Shown: piece after piece, positions 13,176 through 22,879 of the stretch
How positions within the stretch are numbered: position 1 is the stretch's first letter
Layout: every line of letters begins with the position of its first letter
Source: Citrobacter sp. FP75
GTDB lineage: Bacteria; Pseudomonadota; Gammaproteobacteria; Enterobacterales; Enterobacteriaceae
Assembly (NCBI RefSeq): GCF_018342065.1
Contig: NZ_JAFDOE010000006.1
Span: 62,001-126,000, forward strand
Length of the DNA stretch: 64,000 nucleotides
Direction of reading: 5' to 3'
The notes under the pieces: generated by a model
Seen by the model: only the letters and a program-made list of their open reading frames with translations
Database searches by the model: none
What the model was told of the DNA's origin: nothing
Translations under genes and position numbers: made by a program

Positions 13176-13443
13176 AGTAGCGTGAAAAGCTATAGTTACA
13201 CCGATGTCGATATTTTATCTTGCAAATCTCGCGCTTGCGCGTATTTTTGTGAGCTAATTCGCGCTATCAGAGTGATATGACACTCACTTTAAACATAAAA
13301 TTAACATTATATCTAAATCTTAGTATTCATCCCGCCAATTCTTACCTAATATCGATGAGTCCTGATAACAGGATCGTCGTATCATAGACACACCAAAGGC
13401 CGCAGAGCCCGAACAACACAGACAGGTACAGGAAGAAAAAAAC
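13176..13443 (+). promoter_or_regulatory. cycA upstream region
   Basis: With the palindrome just before it, this is a 309-base gap between fklB and cycA. It must hold the cycA promoter and leader. In E. coli and Salmonella the small RNA GcvB represses cycA by pairing with the leader, so this stretch is the expected target; I did not identify the pairing site. No small gene is evident in it. Confidence 0.5.
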
Positions 13444-14853
13444 ATGGTAGATCAGGTAAAAGTCGAAGCCGTTGAAGAAGCTTCGTCTGAACAGTCGCTA
13501 CGGCGCAATCTCACAAACCGTCATATTCAACTTATTGCCATTGGTGGCGCTATTGGTACCGGCCTGTTTATGGGCTCCGGGAAAACCATCAGCCTCGCCG
13601 GGCCGTCGATCATCTTCGTTTATATGATCATCGGTTTTATGCTGTTTTTCGTGATGCGTGCAATGGGTGAATTGCTGCTCTCGAATCTCGAATACAAATC
13701 TTTTAGTGATTTCGCCTCCGACCTGCTCGGCCCGTGGGCTGGGTATTTTACCGGCTGGACCTACTGGTTTTGCTGGGTAGTGACTGGGATGGCGGATGTC
13801 GTTGCCATTACCGCGTATGCGCAATTCTGGTTCCCTGGACTATCCGACTGGGTGGCATCGCTGGCGGTGATTGTCCTGCTGTTGGGTCTCAACCTCGCCA
13901 CCGTGAAAATGTTTGGTGAGATGGAGTTCTGGTTTGCGATGATCAAAATCGTCGCTATCGTCGGCCTGATTGTGGTTGGCCTGGTGATGGTGCTGACGCA
14001 CTTCCAGTCACCTACCGGCGTTCAGGCGTCGTTCACCCACTTGTGGAATGACGGCGGCTGGTTCCCGAAAGGTCTGAGCGGTTTCTTTGCCGGCTTCCAG
14101 ATTGCGGTATTCGCATTCGTGGGTATTGAACTGGTAGGGACGACGGCTGCGGAAACCAAAGATCCGGAAAAATCCCTGCCGCGCGCCATTAACTCGATTC
14201 CAATCCGTATCATCATGTTCTACGTTTTTGCGCTGATCGTGATTATGTCCGTCACGCCGTGGGGTTCGGTGGTTCCAACCAAGAGCCCGTTTGTTGAACT
14301 GTTCGTTCTGGTTGGTCTGCCGGCAGCGGCGAGCTTGATTAACTTTGTGGTTCTGACGTCTGCGGCCTCTTCCGCGAACAGCGGCGTGTTCTCGACCAGC
14401 CGTATGTTGTTCGGTCTGGCGCAGGAAGGCGTGGCGCCGAAAGCATTTGCTAAGCTGTCCAAACGTGCCGTTCCGGCTAAAGGTTTAACCTTCTCCTGTA
14501 TCTGCCTGCTGGGCGGCGTGGTGATGTTGTACGTTAACCCAAGCGTGATCGGTGCGTTCACCATGATCACCACCGTTTCGGCGATTCTGTTCATGTTTGT
14601 CTGGACCATCATTCTTTGCTCGTACCTGGTGTACCGCAAACAGCGTCCGCATCTGCATGAAAAGTCGATCTACAAAATGCCGTTAGGCAAGGTGATGTGC
14701 TGGGTGTGCATGGCATTCTTCGTCTTCGTACTGGTACTGCTGACGCTGGAAGAGGACACCCGTCAGGCGCTGATCGTCACGCCGCTGTGGTTCATTGCGT
14801 TGGGGCTGGGCTGGTTGTTTATCGGTAAGAAACGTATGGCCGGCGTGCGTTAA
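13444..14853 (+). CDS. cycA: CycA, D-serine/D-alanine/glycine:H+ symporter
   Basis: Inner membrane amino acid permease of the APC superfamily (AAT family), 469 residues with 12 predicted helices. It imports glycine, D-alanine, D-serine and also D-cycloserine. The N-terminal signature HIQLIAIGGAIGTGLFMGSG (residues about 28-47) and the conserved TTAAETKDPEKSLPRAI segment are present. Nearly identical to E. coli CycA through its length except the first 15 residues and the tail. Confidence 0.98.
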   Translation: MVDQVKVEAVEEASSEQSLRRNLTNRHIQLIAIGGAIGTGLFMGSGKTISLAGPSIIFVYMIIGFMLFFVMRAMGELLLSNLEYKSFSDFASDLLGPWAGYFTGWTYWFCWVVTGMADVVAITAYAQFWFPGLSDWVASLAVIVLLLGLNLATVKMFGEMEFWFAMIKIVAIVGLIVVGLVMVLTHFQSPTGVQASFTHLWNDGGWFPKGLSGFFAGFQIAVFAFVGIELVGTTAAETKDPEKSLPRAINSIPIRIIMFYVFALIVIMSVTPWGSVVPTKSPFVELFVLVGLPAAASLINFVVLTSAASSANSGVFSTSRMLFGLAQEGVAPKAFAKLSKRAVPAKGLTFSCICLLGGVVMLYVNPSVIGAFTMITTVSAILFMFVWTIILCSYLVYRKQRPHLHEKSIYKMPLGKVMCWVCMAFFVFVLVLLTLEEDTRQALIVTPLWFIALGLGWLFIGKKRMAGVR

Positions 14854-14879
14854 TAAAAAAAGAGCCGCAATGCGGCTCT
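14854..14879 (-). terminator. ytfE terminator (may also serve cycA)
   Basis: Stem AGAGCCGC (14861-14868) with GCGGCTCT (14872-14879) and loop AAT; on the minus strand it is followed by six T residues, so it terminates ytfE. It lies just after the convergent cycA stop and the hairpin may also slow cycA transcription. Confidence 0.85.
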
Positions 14880-14916
14880 AATATCCATAAATCAGGGCGC
14901 TCTCAGGCGCCTTTAT

Positions 14917-15579
14917 TTATTCACCAGCGAGGGCACGCGGGAACAACACATTGTTTTCCAGACTGATGTGTTCCATCAGGTCGTCGATCATTTCGTTAAT
15001 GCCGTTATACATGGCTTTCCAGGTGGTGCAGGCTTCCGGTGGCGGCGTCACGTTTTGGGTGATGTGCTTGATCACTTCGACCAGTTCACCGGCATCGTCA
15101 TGCTCGCTTTCCATCACGCTGATTGGCCCCATCGCCTGGCTACCCATTCCCTGTTTAATCATCGGGAACAGGATCTGCTCTTCTTTCATCATGTGGCTGG
15201 AGAGTTCGTCGTGTAGCATGGTCAGGTTTTTCGCCAGACCGCGCGGTACGTTTGGCTTGTCTGCGTGCACGCGTTCAACTTTGGTGGCCTGCAGGATCAG
15301 TTCTGGTAGCTGTTCGCGATGGCGGTCATGGTAACGCACAACGATATGGTCAATGATTTCTGCCAGTGCCACAGTGCGCCAGTCTTTTTCCAGCGGCTGC
15401 TCAGCCAGTTTTGCCAGTTCGGCTTCGATAGCCTCGACATCCAGCTCTTTACGTGCGGCAGCGCGTGCCAGCGTTTGCTTACCACCGCAGCAGTAATCCA
15501 TATCGTATTTACGAAACAGTGCCGAAGCGCGAGGAATAGAGAGCGCCAGTTCACCTAAGGGTTGATCGCGATAAGACAT
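14917..15579 (-). CDS. ytfE: YtfE (RIC), di-iron iron-sulfur-cluster repair protein
   Basis: Cytosolic di-iron protein that restores iron-sulfur clusters damaged by nitric oxide or oxidants. 220 residues: an N-terminal ScdA_N domain with the Cys pair at 30-31 (MDYCCGG), then a hemerythrin-like four-helix domain with ligand regions [30 protein letters not shown] and [14 protein letters not shown]. Length as in E. coli. An NsrR-type operator lies 27 bases upstream of the start, in keeping with known nitric-oxide induction. Confidence 0.97.
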   Translation of the reverse strand: MSYRDQPLGELALSIPRASALFRKYDMDYCCGGKQTLARAAARKELDVEAIEAELAKLAEQPLEKDWRTVALAEIIDHIVVRYHDRHREQLPELILQATKVERVHADKPNVPRGLAKNLTMLHDELSSHMMKEEQILFPMIKQGMGSQAMGPISVMESEHDDAGELVEVIKHITQNVTPPPEACTTWKAMYNGINEMIDDLMEHISLENNVLFPRALAGE

Positions 15580-15605
15580 AGCCGTTACCTCATTCTCAAT
15601 AATAT

Positions 15606-15628
15606 AAGATGTATTTTAAATGCAGCTT
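15606..15628. promoter_or_regulatory. NsrR-type operator upstream of ytfE
   Basis: A 23-bp imperfect inverted repeat in the 11-1-11 form, with arms AAGATGTATTT and AAATGCAGCTT around a central T, matching the NsrR consensus of AAGATGYATTT arms. One position breaks the symmetry of the outer arms. In E. coli ytfE is a main target of this nitric-oxide-sensing repressor. Confidence 0.85.
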
Positions 15629-15757
15629 ATGATGAAGGATATACCCCTTTCGAGGTGGGGGGATTTGTGATGGCTGTCACGAAAATTTCTTATATCGTTA
15701 ACATGCTGAATCTTATTGAAAAGGCGTAAAACGGCGAAAAAAGCCGCGTCAGAAGAT

Positions 15758-15784
15758 TAAATAAGCGGGCGTGGCTGCCGATAG
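15758..15784 (+). promoter_or_regulatory. Sigma-28 (FliA) promoter of the chemoreceptor gene
   Basis: TAAA at 15758-15761, exactly 15 bases, then GCCGATAG at 15777-15784. This fits the flagellar class 3 consensus TAAA-N15-GCCGATAA with one mismatch. It is 41 bases before the receptor ATG. Confidence 0.9.
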
Positions 15785-15824
15785 TTAGACCTCAGACAAT
15801 ACCTGCATAATTAAAAGGCAACAG

Positions 15825-17396
15825 ATGTTCAAACGAATCAAAGTGATAACCTTACTTATCACCGTGTTACTTTCCCTGGGCGCGATGCAGCTCATTTCCG
15901 CAGGCGTCTTTATTGGCGCACTCAACAATGATAAGCAAAATTTTAATGTGTCTCAGCTTTCCAGCCAGAACGTGGCCGAGTTTACCGATGCGTGGATTAG
16001 CCTGAACCAGGCGCGCGTTACGCTCAACCGGGGCATGCTGCGTCTGCAGGGCACGATGGCAAGCGAGGTTAACGGGGGGCAGTTAAAAGAGCTGGTGAGT
16101 ACGGCGAACCGTCTGCTGGCGGAAGCGAAAGATCATTACGATAAATACTACGCACTGCCGGAAACGCCGGGTCTGGATGAACATCTGGCCGACCGACTGG
16201 AAGAGCAATACGGCATTTATTCGACAACCCTTGCCAAAATGAACGCGCTGCTGGCCGAAGGTAAGCTGGAAGAGATGTTCAAACAAAATGCCGAACAAAA
16301 ACAGACGGCAATGCAGAGCGTCTATCAGGAATGGCGTGCGGCACAATCCGCGCTGGCAAGTACGGGCGTGCAGGATAACGAGAATGACTACCAGAAGATT
16401 ATCTGGCTGCTGTCCGCCGTAATGCTGATTGTGGTAACGGTGATTGTTGTTAGCTGGATAGCTATGCAGCGCGTGCTGTTGAAGCCACTGCGTGAGGTGA
16501 TGGAACATATCCGGCATATCGCCGCCGGTGACCTGACCCACAGCATCAGCGCTGACGGCAGTAATGAAATGGCGCTGCTGGCGCGTAACGTCCGTGACAT
16601 GCAGCAATCGCTGGCGAACACGGTTAGCGTGGTACGCGACGGGGCGGATACCATCTACACCGGAGCGGGTGAAATCGCGGCGGGCAGTAACGATCTCTCT
16701 TCTCGTACCGAACAGCAGGCCGCATCGCTGGAAGAAACTGCTGCCAGCATGGAGCAGCTTACTGCCACCGTGAAGCAGAATGCGGATAACGCACGGCAGG
16801 CGACCAGCCTGGCAAAAAATGCCTCGCAAACGGCGCAGAAGGGTGGAACGGTCGTCGATGGCGTGGTGCGCACGATGGATGAAATTGCCACCAGTTCCAG
16901 CAAAATCGCGCAAATTACCAATGTTATCGACGGTATTGCCTTCCAGACCAACATTCTGGCGCTGAACGCGGCGGTAGAAGCGGCACGTGCCGGTGAACAG
17001 GGACGTGGTTTTGCGGTGGTCGCAGGCGAAGTGCGTACGCTGGCGCAGCGCAGCGCGCAGGCGGCGAAAGAGATTAAGGCGCTGATTGATGATTCCGGTA
17101 ATCGGGTCAACGCCGGTACGGCGCTGGTACATGAAGCGGGCGAAACGATGGCGGAGATCGTCAGCGCCGTGACCCGCGTGACGGATATCATGGGCGAGAT
17201 TGCCTCCGCTTCTGATGAACAGAGCCGAGGTATCGATCAGGTTGGTCAGGCGGTTGCCGAGATGGATCGTGTGACGCAGCAAAATGCCTCGCTGGTGGAA
17301 GAATCCGCGTCAGCGGCAGCCGCGCTCGAAGAGCAGGCCGCGCGGTTGAATCAAACGGTAGCGGTGTTTAAAGTCTCGCGTGGGATGGCGGCGTAA
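15825..17396 (+). CDS. Methyl-accepting chemotaxis protein, Tar/Tsr-like
   Basis: Inner membrane chemoreceptor, 523 residues. TM1 about 7-30; periplasmic four-helix sensor about 31-187 with a Tar/Tsr-like ligand motif ([12 protein letters not shown], around residues 62-73) that in that family reads alpha-amino groups; TM2 about 190-213; HAMP about 214-265; then the signalling bundle with the invariant tip [20 protein letters not shown]. It ends at KVSRGMAA with no NWETF pentapeptide, so it should depend on a high-abundance receptor for CheR/CheB access. Not present here in E. coli. Ligand unknown; amino acid or organic acid is a reasonable inference. Confidence 0.93.
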   Translation: MFKRIKVITLLITVLLSLGAMQLISAGVFIGALNNDKQNFNVSQLSSQNVAEFTDAWISLNQARVTLNRGMLRLQGTMASEVNGGQLKELVSTANRLLAEAKDHYDKYYALPETPGLDEHLADRLEEQYGIYSTTLAKMNALLAEGKLEEMFKQNAEQKQTAMQSVYQEWRAAQSALASTGVQDNENDYQKIIWLLSAVMLIVVTVIVVSWIAMQRVLLKPLREVMEHIRHIAAGDLTHSISADGSNEMALLARNVRDMQQSLANTVSVVRDGADTIYTGAGEIAAGSNDLSSRTEQQAASLEETAASMEQLTATVKQNADNARQATSLAKNASQTAQKGGTVVDGVVRTMDEIATSSSKIAQITNVIDGIAFQTNILALNAAVEAARAGEQGRGFAVVAGEVRTLAQRSAQAAKEIKALIDDSGNRVNAGTALVHEAGETMAEIVSAVTRVTDIMGEIASASDEQSRGIDQVGQAVAEMDRVTQQNASLVEESASAAAALEEQAARLNQTVAVFKVSRGMAA

Positions 17397-17401
17397 CCGG
17401 C

Positions 17402-17440
17402 TGATCCCGTAGGCCGAAACAGCGCAGCGCCATCCGGCGT
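17402..17440. repeat. REP-like fragment
   Basis: A short REP-type sequence (GATCCCGTAGGCCGAAACAGCGCAGCGCCATCC core) lies between the convergent chemoreceptor and ytfF genes. Arms are imperfect, so this is a degenerate unit. Confidence 0.5.
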
Positions 17441-17442
17441 TA

Positions 17443-18408
17443 TTACGACGGAGAAACCACGACGACGCTCGGTTTCTCCGGTTTGGCCCGGACTGCCACC
17501 ACCACCCCAACAACTAATAATGCAATGCCGCTCAGGGTTAGCACTGGCGGCATTTCATGGCGCAGCATAAAGGTGTACAGCAGCCCCGCCAGCGTCTCGA
17601 ACACAATCAGCGGCCCGAGGATCACCGTCGGCAGCTTCTGACTGGCAATGTTCCAGCACAATGCCCCTACCCACGAACACAGCACCGCGATGGCCACCAT
17701 CAGGCCGATAAACACATCTGGGCGCGGGCCAAAGGGCAGGGAGAACTCCGGTGTTTGCCCATGCAGCCACAGGCAGGCCGCAATGTAGCCGAGCAGAGAA
17801 ACGGGTAGCGTTACCAGCGCCTGGGCGGTCGCCCACATCATCGGATGCTTATCGGGGTTTTCGCGCAGCCAGCGGGCATTGCGCAGCGCATACCACGCCC
17901 AGCACACCACGGAAACCAGCGCCAGCGCGATGCCTGAACCATAGCGCCAACCGCTAAAGTCGGGGAGGCCCTGATTCAACTCAGAAATATTCACGCACAG
18001 CAGACCAATACCAATCAACACCAGCGCCGGGGCTAAGCGCCACCAGGATAATTTACCGTCACGCTGGCTATAGAGCAGGTTAGCGAAGACCGGGATGACC
18101 ACCGGCAATGTGCCGATGATCATCGTCGAGACCGGCGCGCCGGTGCGCTGAATGGCGCTGGCCAGGCACAGGTAATAGATCAGGTTGCCCATCATGGTGA
18201 GTGCCAGTGCGGTTCCCCAGTCTTTGCGCGCCAGCTGGCGCAGGCGCCCGCGACCCAGCCAGGCCAGCGGCAGGGCAATTAGCCCCAGCGCCAGGTAGCG
18301 CCCCATCGACTGCAAAACCGCAGGGTATTCCGGTACGATCAACGGCCCGACAAAAATAAGTCCCCACATCAACCCCGCCAGCAGGGCGTACAGTACACCG
18401 CTAATCAT
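17443..18408 (-). CDS. ytfF: YtfF, DMT/EamA family inner membrane protein
   Basis: Ten-helix permease of the drug/metabolite transporter superfamily with two EamA repeats (about 3-140 and 155-305). MISGVLYALLAGLMWG is the start used, matching E. coli YtfF; a GTG 12 bases upstream is possible but neither has a strong ribosome site. Residues KHPMMWATAQALVTLPVS and TVILGPLIVFETLAGLLYT are strongly conserved with E. coli. Substrate unknown. An AraC-type regulator lies directly upstream on the same strand. Confidence 0.93.
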   Translation of the reverse strand: MISGVLYALLAGLMWGLIFVGPLIVPEYPAVLQSMGRYLALGLIALPLAWLGRGRLRQLARKDWGTALALTMMGNLIYYLCLASAIQRTGAPVSTMIIGTLPVVIPVFANLLYSQRDGKLSWWRLAPALVLIGIGLLCVNISELNQGLPDFSGWRYGSGIALALVSVVCWAWYALRNARWLRENPDKHPMMWATAQALVTLPVSLLGYIAACLWLHGQTPEFSLPFGPRPDVFIGLMVAIAVLCSWVGALCWNIASQKLPTVILGPLIVFETLAGLLYTFMLRHEMPPVLTLSGIALLVVGVVVAVRAKPEKPSVVVVSPS

Positions 18409-18483
18409 TTTGACATCCACATCATTGAATATTGCGCAGAGTGTAGGCAGGGAACACGCCGCTGTATTGTATGAGATTGTGCA

Positions 18484-19323
18484 TTAGCGCGAAAAAACCT
18501 GCTTCTGATAACGTACCGGCGTAATACCGTAGCGATGAGTAAACGCGCGGGTGAGATGTGACTGATCGGTCAGGCCAGTTGCCGCGGCAACGTCGGCGGC
18601 GGGCATGCCGTGCGTGAGAAAACCTTTGGCACGCCACAGGCGGACAGCCATCAGCATCTGATGCGGCGTGACGTGAAAGTGCAATTTGAACTGGCGCTGA
18701 AAATGCCAGGGACTGAGCGATGCCACGCGCGCCAGTTCGTCGAGCGTTACCGGGTGCATGTAATTATCGTGCAGATACTCGCGCACGCGTTCAAAACGAT
18801 GCGCGCCTTCCGGCGATATCGGCGCATGGCGAGCCAGCGGCTGGAACGTATCGATCAGATCGAGCAGTAATCCTTTTTGCGCCAGCGGATCGTCGGTATT
18901 CCACATCCCATGGATCAGCGAACAGATCTGACGTGAACGTTGCGGATCGTGGCGCGTGACGTCATGAAACCACCAGTGGCGGATCCCGGTGATCTCTTGC
19001 AGAAGATCGGGCTCAAGATAGATCATCCGGTAGCGCCAGCCGTCGGCGGTTTCGGCTTCGCCGGTATGCAGCTCATCGGGATTCATGGTGACGACGGAGT
19101 GGGTCGGGGCAACGTACTGCGTGCCCCGATAGCGAAAACGTTCCGCACCGGCTTCGATCGCGCCAATGCCAAACGCTTCGTGGGTATGAGGCTCAAAGGC
19201 GTAACGCGAGATGTGCGCATGATACAGCTCAACGCCCGGCACCTGCGCCAGATGGCGAAAGCGGGCACTGTCTTTCTCATCAATAAACTGCTCAGGTACA
19301 CCTTGCACGTTTTCTCTCCCCAC
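18484..19323 (-). CDS. AraC-family regulator with cupin sensor
   Basis: 279-residue transcription regulator. N-terminal AraC-type cupin (about 20-150; HAHISRYAFEPHTHEAFGIG and VTMNPDELHTGEA) and a C-terminal pair of helix-turn-helix motifs (about 178-275; LDELARVASLSPWHFQRQFK and DVAAATGLTDQSHLTRAFTHRYGITPVRYQ). This layout is typical of small-molecule-responsive regulators paired with amino acid or metabolite exporters. It ends 75 bases before ytfF on the same strand, so ytfF is the obvious candidate target. Absent from the E. coli K-12 locus. Confidence 0.9.
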   Translation of the reverse strand: MGRENVQGVPEQFIDEKDSARFRHLAQVPGVELYHAHISRYAFEPHTHEAFGIGAIEAGAERFRYRGTQYVAPTHSVVTMNPDELHTGEAETADGWRYRMIYLEPDLLQEITGIRHWWFHDVTRHDPQRSRQICSLIHGMWNTDDPLAQKGLLLDLIDTFQPLARHAPISPEGAHRFERVREYLHDNYMHPVTLDELARVASLSPWHFQRQFKLHFHVTPHQMLMAVRLWRAKGFLTHGMPAADVAAATGLTDQSHLTRAFTHRYGITPVRYQKQVFSR

Positions 19324-19389
19324 GCATCATCCTGTCATTATCAGAGAGGATGCGCGAGGATGCCACCGTAATTAACCAAATTTTAACAG

Positions 19390-20238
19390 TTATACTATGC
19401 CGTTGACGCTGTCAGCCAGCGATGTGGTTGAGCGGCCAATCAGTTTGCTCAGCGTACGGCTGTCGTCAAACAGACCACCTTTTGAAGCACCGATGTCAGA
19501 GTCGGCCAGCATATCCGCCAGTCCGGCAGGCAGACCAAATCCTTTTAACGCGGCGGCAAAATCAGCCTCGCTCAGGTTCTGATACACCACTTTTTTGCCA
19601 CTCTGTTGGGCCAGTTCGGCGGCCAGCTGGCTCAGCGTCCAGCCCTCGTCGCCCGCCAGCTCGTAGATTTTACCGGCATGACCGTCTTCGCTGATGACGC
19701 GCGCGGCGGCGGCGGCGTAATCGGCACGGGTCGCCGAGGCGATTTTGCCGTCACCCATCGCACCAATGAACACGCCGTGCTCGAGGGCGGCTGGCGCGCT
19801 GGCGAGATAGTTTTCGGTGTACCAGCCGTTGCGCAGCAGCGCGTAATCAATACCGGATTCGGCCAGCATCTTCTCGGTTGCCACGTGCTCATCGGCCAGC
19901 CCCAAAGGGGATGTGTCGGCATGCAGCAGGCTGGTGTACGCGATGAATTTCACATGCGCGGATTTCGCTGCGTTAATTACGTTGCGATGCTGCGGGGTAC
20001 GTTGCCCGACTTCACTCGACGAGATCAGCAGCAACTTATCGACCCCCTGCAAAGCGGCGGTGAAGGCGGCTTCGTCGGTGTAATCGGCCTGACGGACGGT
20101 AACGCCCTGCTGGCTAAGCGCCGCCGCTTTGCCAGGGTTGCGCACAATCGCCACAATCTGGCTGGCAGGAATGGTTTTCAGCAGACTTTCAATAACATGT
20201 TGGCCCAGTTGGCCAGTAGCGCCGGTAATTGCGATCAT
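19390..20238 (-). CDS. qorB: QorB (YtfG), NADPH:quinone oxidoreductase
   Basis: NmrA/SDR-like NADPH-dependent quinone reductase (282 residues; E. coli 286). Rossmann nucleotide motif GATGQLGQHV at residues 5-14 and phosphate-binding IVRNPGKA around 31-38 fit NADPH use. It is divergent from qorR with an HxlR-type operator between them. The C-terminus is slightly shorter than in E. coli but the domain is complete. Confidence 0.95.
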   Translation of the reverse strand: MIAITGATGQLGQHVIESLLKTIPASQIVAIVRNPGKAAALSQQGVTVRQADYTDEAAFTAALQGVDKLLLISSSEVGQRTPQHRNVINAAKSAHVKFIAYTSLLHADTSPLGLADEHVATEKMLAESGIDYALLRNGWYTENYLASAPAALEHGVFIGAMGDGKIASATRADYAAAAARVISEDGHAGKIYELAGDEGWTLSQLAAELAQQSGKKVVYQNLSEADFAAALKGFGLPAGLADMLADSDIGASKGGLFDDSRTLSKLIGRSTTSLADSVNGIV

Positions 20239-20287
20239 AGGGTGACTCCTCGGTATTGGTCTTGTGTTTACTCACGCTAACATCTAA

Positions 20288-20304
20288 ACTTACTTTTAGT
20301 AAGT
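20288..20304. promoter_or_regulatory. Candidate QorR operator between qorB and qorR
   Basis: Perfect inverted repeat ACTTAC-TTTTA-GTAAGT in the 84-base gap between the divergent qorB and qorR. HxlR-family regulators commonly bind such ACTTAC/GTAAGT dyads. A further AGGTAAGT half-site lies at 20316-20323 over the qorR start. Confidence 0.75.
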
Positions 20305-20322
20305 ACATACAAAAAGGTAAGT

Positions 20323-20709
20323 ATGAAAATGACCACATCAACGCTTTCTCAGCAGCTACGCGACGGCAATTTGTTCGCCGAGCAGTGCCCCTCCCGCGAG
20401 GTGTTAAAACACGTCACCAGCCGTTGGGGGGTGTTGATTCTGGTGGCGCTGCGCGACGGTACGCACCGGTTCAGCGATTTACGCCGTAAGATGGGCGGCG
20501 TCAGTGAAAAGATGCTGGCGCAATCCTTACAGGCGCTGGAGCAGGACGGGTTTATTAACCGGGTATCGTACCCGGTGGTACCGCCGCACGTGGAGTATAG
20601 CCTGACGCCGTTGGGTGAGCAGGTGAGCGATAAAGTCGCCGCGCTGGCGGACTGGATAGAAATGAATTTGCCGCAGGTGCTGGCGCAGCGGGAAGAGCGG
20701 GCGGCGTGA
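20323..20709 (+). CDS. qorR: QorR (YtfH), HxlR-family redox-responsive regulator
   Basis: Winged-helix repressor of the HxlR family, 128 residues. It has a conserved N-terminal cysteine (Cys near residue 24 in FAEQCPSREVLKHV), which in this family senses quinones, aldehydes or disulfide stress. The HTH is formed by FSDLRRKMGGVSEKMLAQSLQALEQDGF. Divergent neighbour of qorB, its expected target. Length and context match E. coli YtfH. Confidence 0.94.
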   Translation: MKMTTSTLSQQLRDGNLFAEQCPSREVLKHVTSRWGVLILVALRDGTHRFSDLRRKMGGVSEKMLAQSLQALEQDGFINRVSYPVVPPHVEYSLTPLGEQVSDKVAALADWIEMNLPQVLAQREERAA

Positions 20710-20712
20710 GGT

Positions 20713-20744
20713 ATTGCCGGATGAGCGAACCATCATCCGGCAAT
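20713..20744. repeat. REP-type hairpin
   Basis: ATTGCCGGATGA pairs with ATCCGGCAAT across a short loop, in the gap between the convergent qorR and cpdB genes. It probably also terminates or protects both transcripts. Confidence 0.75.
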
Positions 20745-20748
20745 CATG

Positions 20749-22692
20749 TTACTTACTTAAATCCAACTGATAAATCGCAAAGCCGATGTCATCGGTGGCG
20801 ACTTTCTTCAGCGGATACTGGCCTTTCTCTTTAATAAACGCGGCGGCTTTTTCGGACGGCGAGGTTTCAAAGCGAATATCCAGCGGCGTATCGCTGTGAA
20901 TCGGCGCCAGACGCCAGTTGTTATCCGCCGCCGGATGAATTTCACCGGCGCGCTTCGTCTCGGCACCTATCCACGCGGCCAGCACCGAGCGGTTTTCATC
21001 CGGTGATGCAAACGCGATGTGGCTATCACCAGTTCCGGCAAACTTACCGCCGTAGGCGCGATAGTTATTGGTCGCGACCAGGAAGGTGGCATTCGGGTCG
21101 ATCGGTTTACCTTTAAAGGTCAGATTTTTAATACGTTCCGCTTGCGGGTTTACCGTCTGGCATTCGCCGTCGTAGCGGGCGGGCTGCGAAACATCAATCT
21201 GATAATTCACACCGTCAATTACGTCGAAATTATAGGTACGGAAATCGTCCCAGTTAATCAGCGACTGCGGTTTGCTGCTGTGAATATCAATCTGATTAAA
21301 CTGTCCGGCGGAACATTCCAGCCACTCTTTCACCTCTTTGCCGCTGGCTTTTACCACCACCAGGGTATTGGGATAAAGGTACAGATCGGCGGCGTTACGG
21401 AAGGTAAGCTGACCTTTTTCGACTTCAACAAAGCTGGCCGGATCGTTCTTACGACCGCCCACTTTAAACGGCGCGGCGGCGGAAAGCACCGGCAGCTTCG
21501 CCAGGTCCGGATCGCCCTGGATAAAGTGTTCCACATAGGCTTTCTGCGCGTTGTTCACCACCTGCACGGTTGGATCGTCCTGCACCAGCGCCAGATAGCT
21601 GTACATATTGTCGGCTGATTTACCGATAGGCTTACTGACGAACTCGCGCGTAGCGTCGTGATCGGCTTTCAGGATTTCAACGATTTTCTTATCTTCAGCG
21701 GCCAGTGGTTTTTTCGCCGCCGCGTCATAAATCGGACGTGCTTCGGCCTTCGCCTGGGTAACTTGCCATTTCCCGCTGTCGTTATTCAGTACCAGATCGA
21801 CCACGCCCAGATGATCGCCCCACATGCCCGGCATCACCGCCGGAACGCCGTTCAGCGTACCTTTAGTGATATCCGCGCCTTTGATGTTGGCAAAGTCTTT
21901 CCCGGGGAAGACGGCGTGAGCATGACCAAACATGATGGCATCGACGCCCGGTACTTCGCTGAGGTAATACACGGAGTTTTCTGCCATGGCCTGATACGGG
22001 TCGGCAGAAAGGCCGGAGTGAGCAACCACCACCACCACATCCGCGCCTTTGGCCCGCATTTCCGGCACGTACTTACGTGCGGTTTCGGTGATGTCATTCA
22101 CCGTTACTTTGCCGCTGAGATTGGCTTTATCCCAGGTCATGATTTGCGGCGGTACAAAGCCGATGTAGCCAATTTTAAGCGTCTGCTTGTTACCCTCTTT
22201 GTCGACAACTTCAGTGTCTTTAATCAGATAAGGGGTAAACAGCGGCTTTTTAGTCTTAACGTCGATGATATTGGCGTTAACGTAGGGGAACTTCGCGCCC
22301 GCGAGCGCCTTGTGCAGATATTCCAGGCCGTAGTTAAATTCATGGTTACCGAGGTTACCGACCGCGTAATCCAGCGTGTTCAGCGCCTTATATACAGGGT
22401 GCGTTTCGCCAGCTTTCAGTCCTTTCGCCGCCATGTAATCCCCGAGCGGGCTGCCCTGAATCAGATCGCCGTTATCCACCAGTACGCTGTTTTTGACTTC
22501 ACTTCTGGCGGCATTAATCAAACTTGCCGTACGTACCAGACCGAATTTTTCCGTTGGCGTATCTTTGTAATAATCGAAATCCATCATGTTGCTATGCAAA
22601 TCAGTGGTTTCCATTATGCGCAGATCGACGGTTGAGGCATTCACGCTGGCAGCTATCAGTGTGGCCAGAAGCGTTGCACTAAACTTAATCAT
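20749..22692 (-). CDS. cpdB: CpdB, periplasmic 2',3'-cyclic nucleotide phosphodiesterase / 3'-nucleotidase
   Basis: Periplasmic bifunctional phosphoesterase that salvages nucleotides. 647 residues with the start MIKFSATLL, which lies 8 bases after AAGGA; an ATG 9 bases earlier overlaps that site. Signal peptide about 1-19 (cut after VNA-S). The calcineurin-type metallophosphatase domain (about 22-330) has [18 protein letters not shown] and GHAHAVFPG; the 5'-nucleotidase C domain follows (about 360-560). Confidence 0.97.
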   Translation of the reverse strand: MIKFSATLLATLIAASVNASTVDLRIMETTDLHSNMMDFDYYKDTPTEKFGLVRTASLINAARSEVKNSVLVDNGDLIQGSPLGDYMAAKGLKAGETHPVYKALNTLDYAVGNLGNHEFNYGLEYLHKALAGAKFPYVNANIIDVKTKKPLFTPYLIKDTEVVDKEGNKQTLKIGYIGFVPPQIMTWDKANLSGKVTVNDITETARKYVPEMRAKGADVVVVVAHSGLSADPYQAMAENSVYYLSEVPGVDAIMFGHAHAVFPGKDFANIKGADITKGTLNGVPAVMPGMWGDHLGVVDLVLNNDSGKWQVTQAKAEARPIYDAAAKKPLAAEDKKIVEILKADHDATREFVSKPIGKSADNMYSYLALVQDDPTVQVVNNAQKAYVEHFIQGDPDLAKLPVLSAAAPFKVGGRKNDPASFVEVEKGQLTFRNAADLYLYPNTLVVVKASGKEVKEWLECSAGQFNQIDIHSSKPQSLINWDDFRTYNFDVIDGVNYQIDVSQPARYDGECQTVNPQAERIKNLTFKGKPIDPNATFLVATNNYRAYGGKFAGTGDSHIAFASPDENRSVLAAWIGAETKRAGEIHPAADNNWRLAPIHSDTPLDIRFETSPSEKAAAFIKEKGQYPLKKVATDDIGFAIYQLDLSK

Positions 22693-22879
22693 CAGGGGCA
22701 TCCTTTTTAGAACCAGGCCACAAAAGAAAATGTATATAAATCTTCTTGCTTACAGAATTGTGAATCATGCCATGAATATAGCGTTTGAAACCGCAGGCGC
22801 TATCACAGTTGGCGGATCCTCTGACGATCGGGTATAAGTAAAACAACGAGTTAACACCACGACATAAACGAGGTGGAGA

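Noticed and set aside
16083..17282. 399-codon minus-strand open frame inside the chemoreceptor gene
   Set aside because: Antisense to a fully recognisable receptor; no family resemblance in its translation.
21658..22635. 325-codon plus-strand open frame opposite cpdB
   Set aside because: Shadow of cpdB, which is intact and conserved over its whole length.
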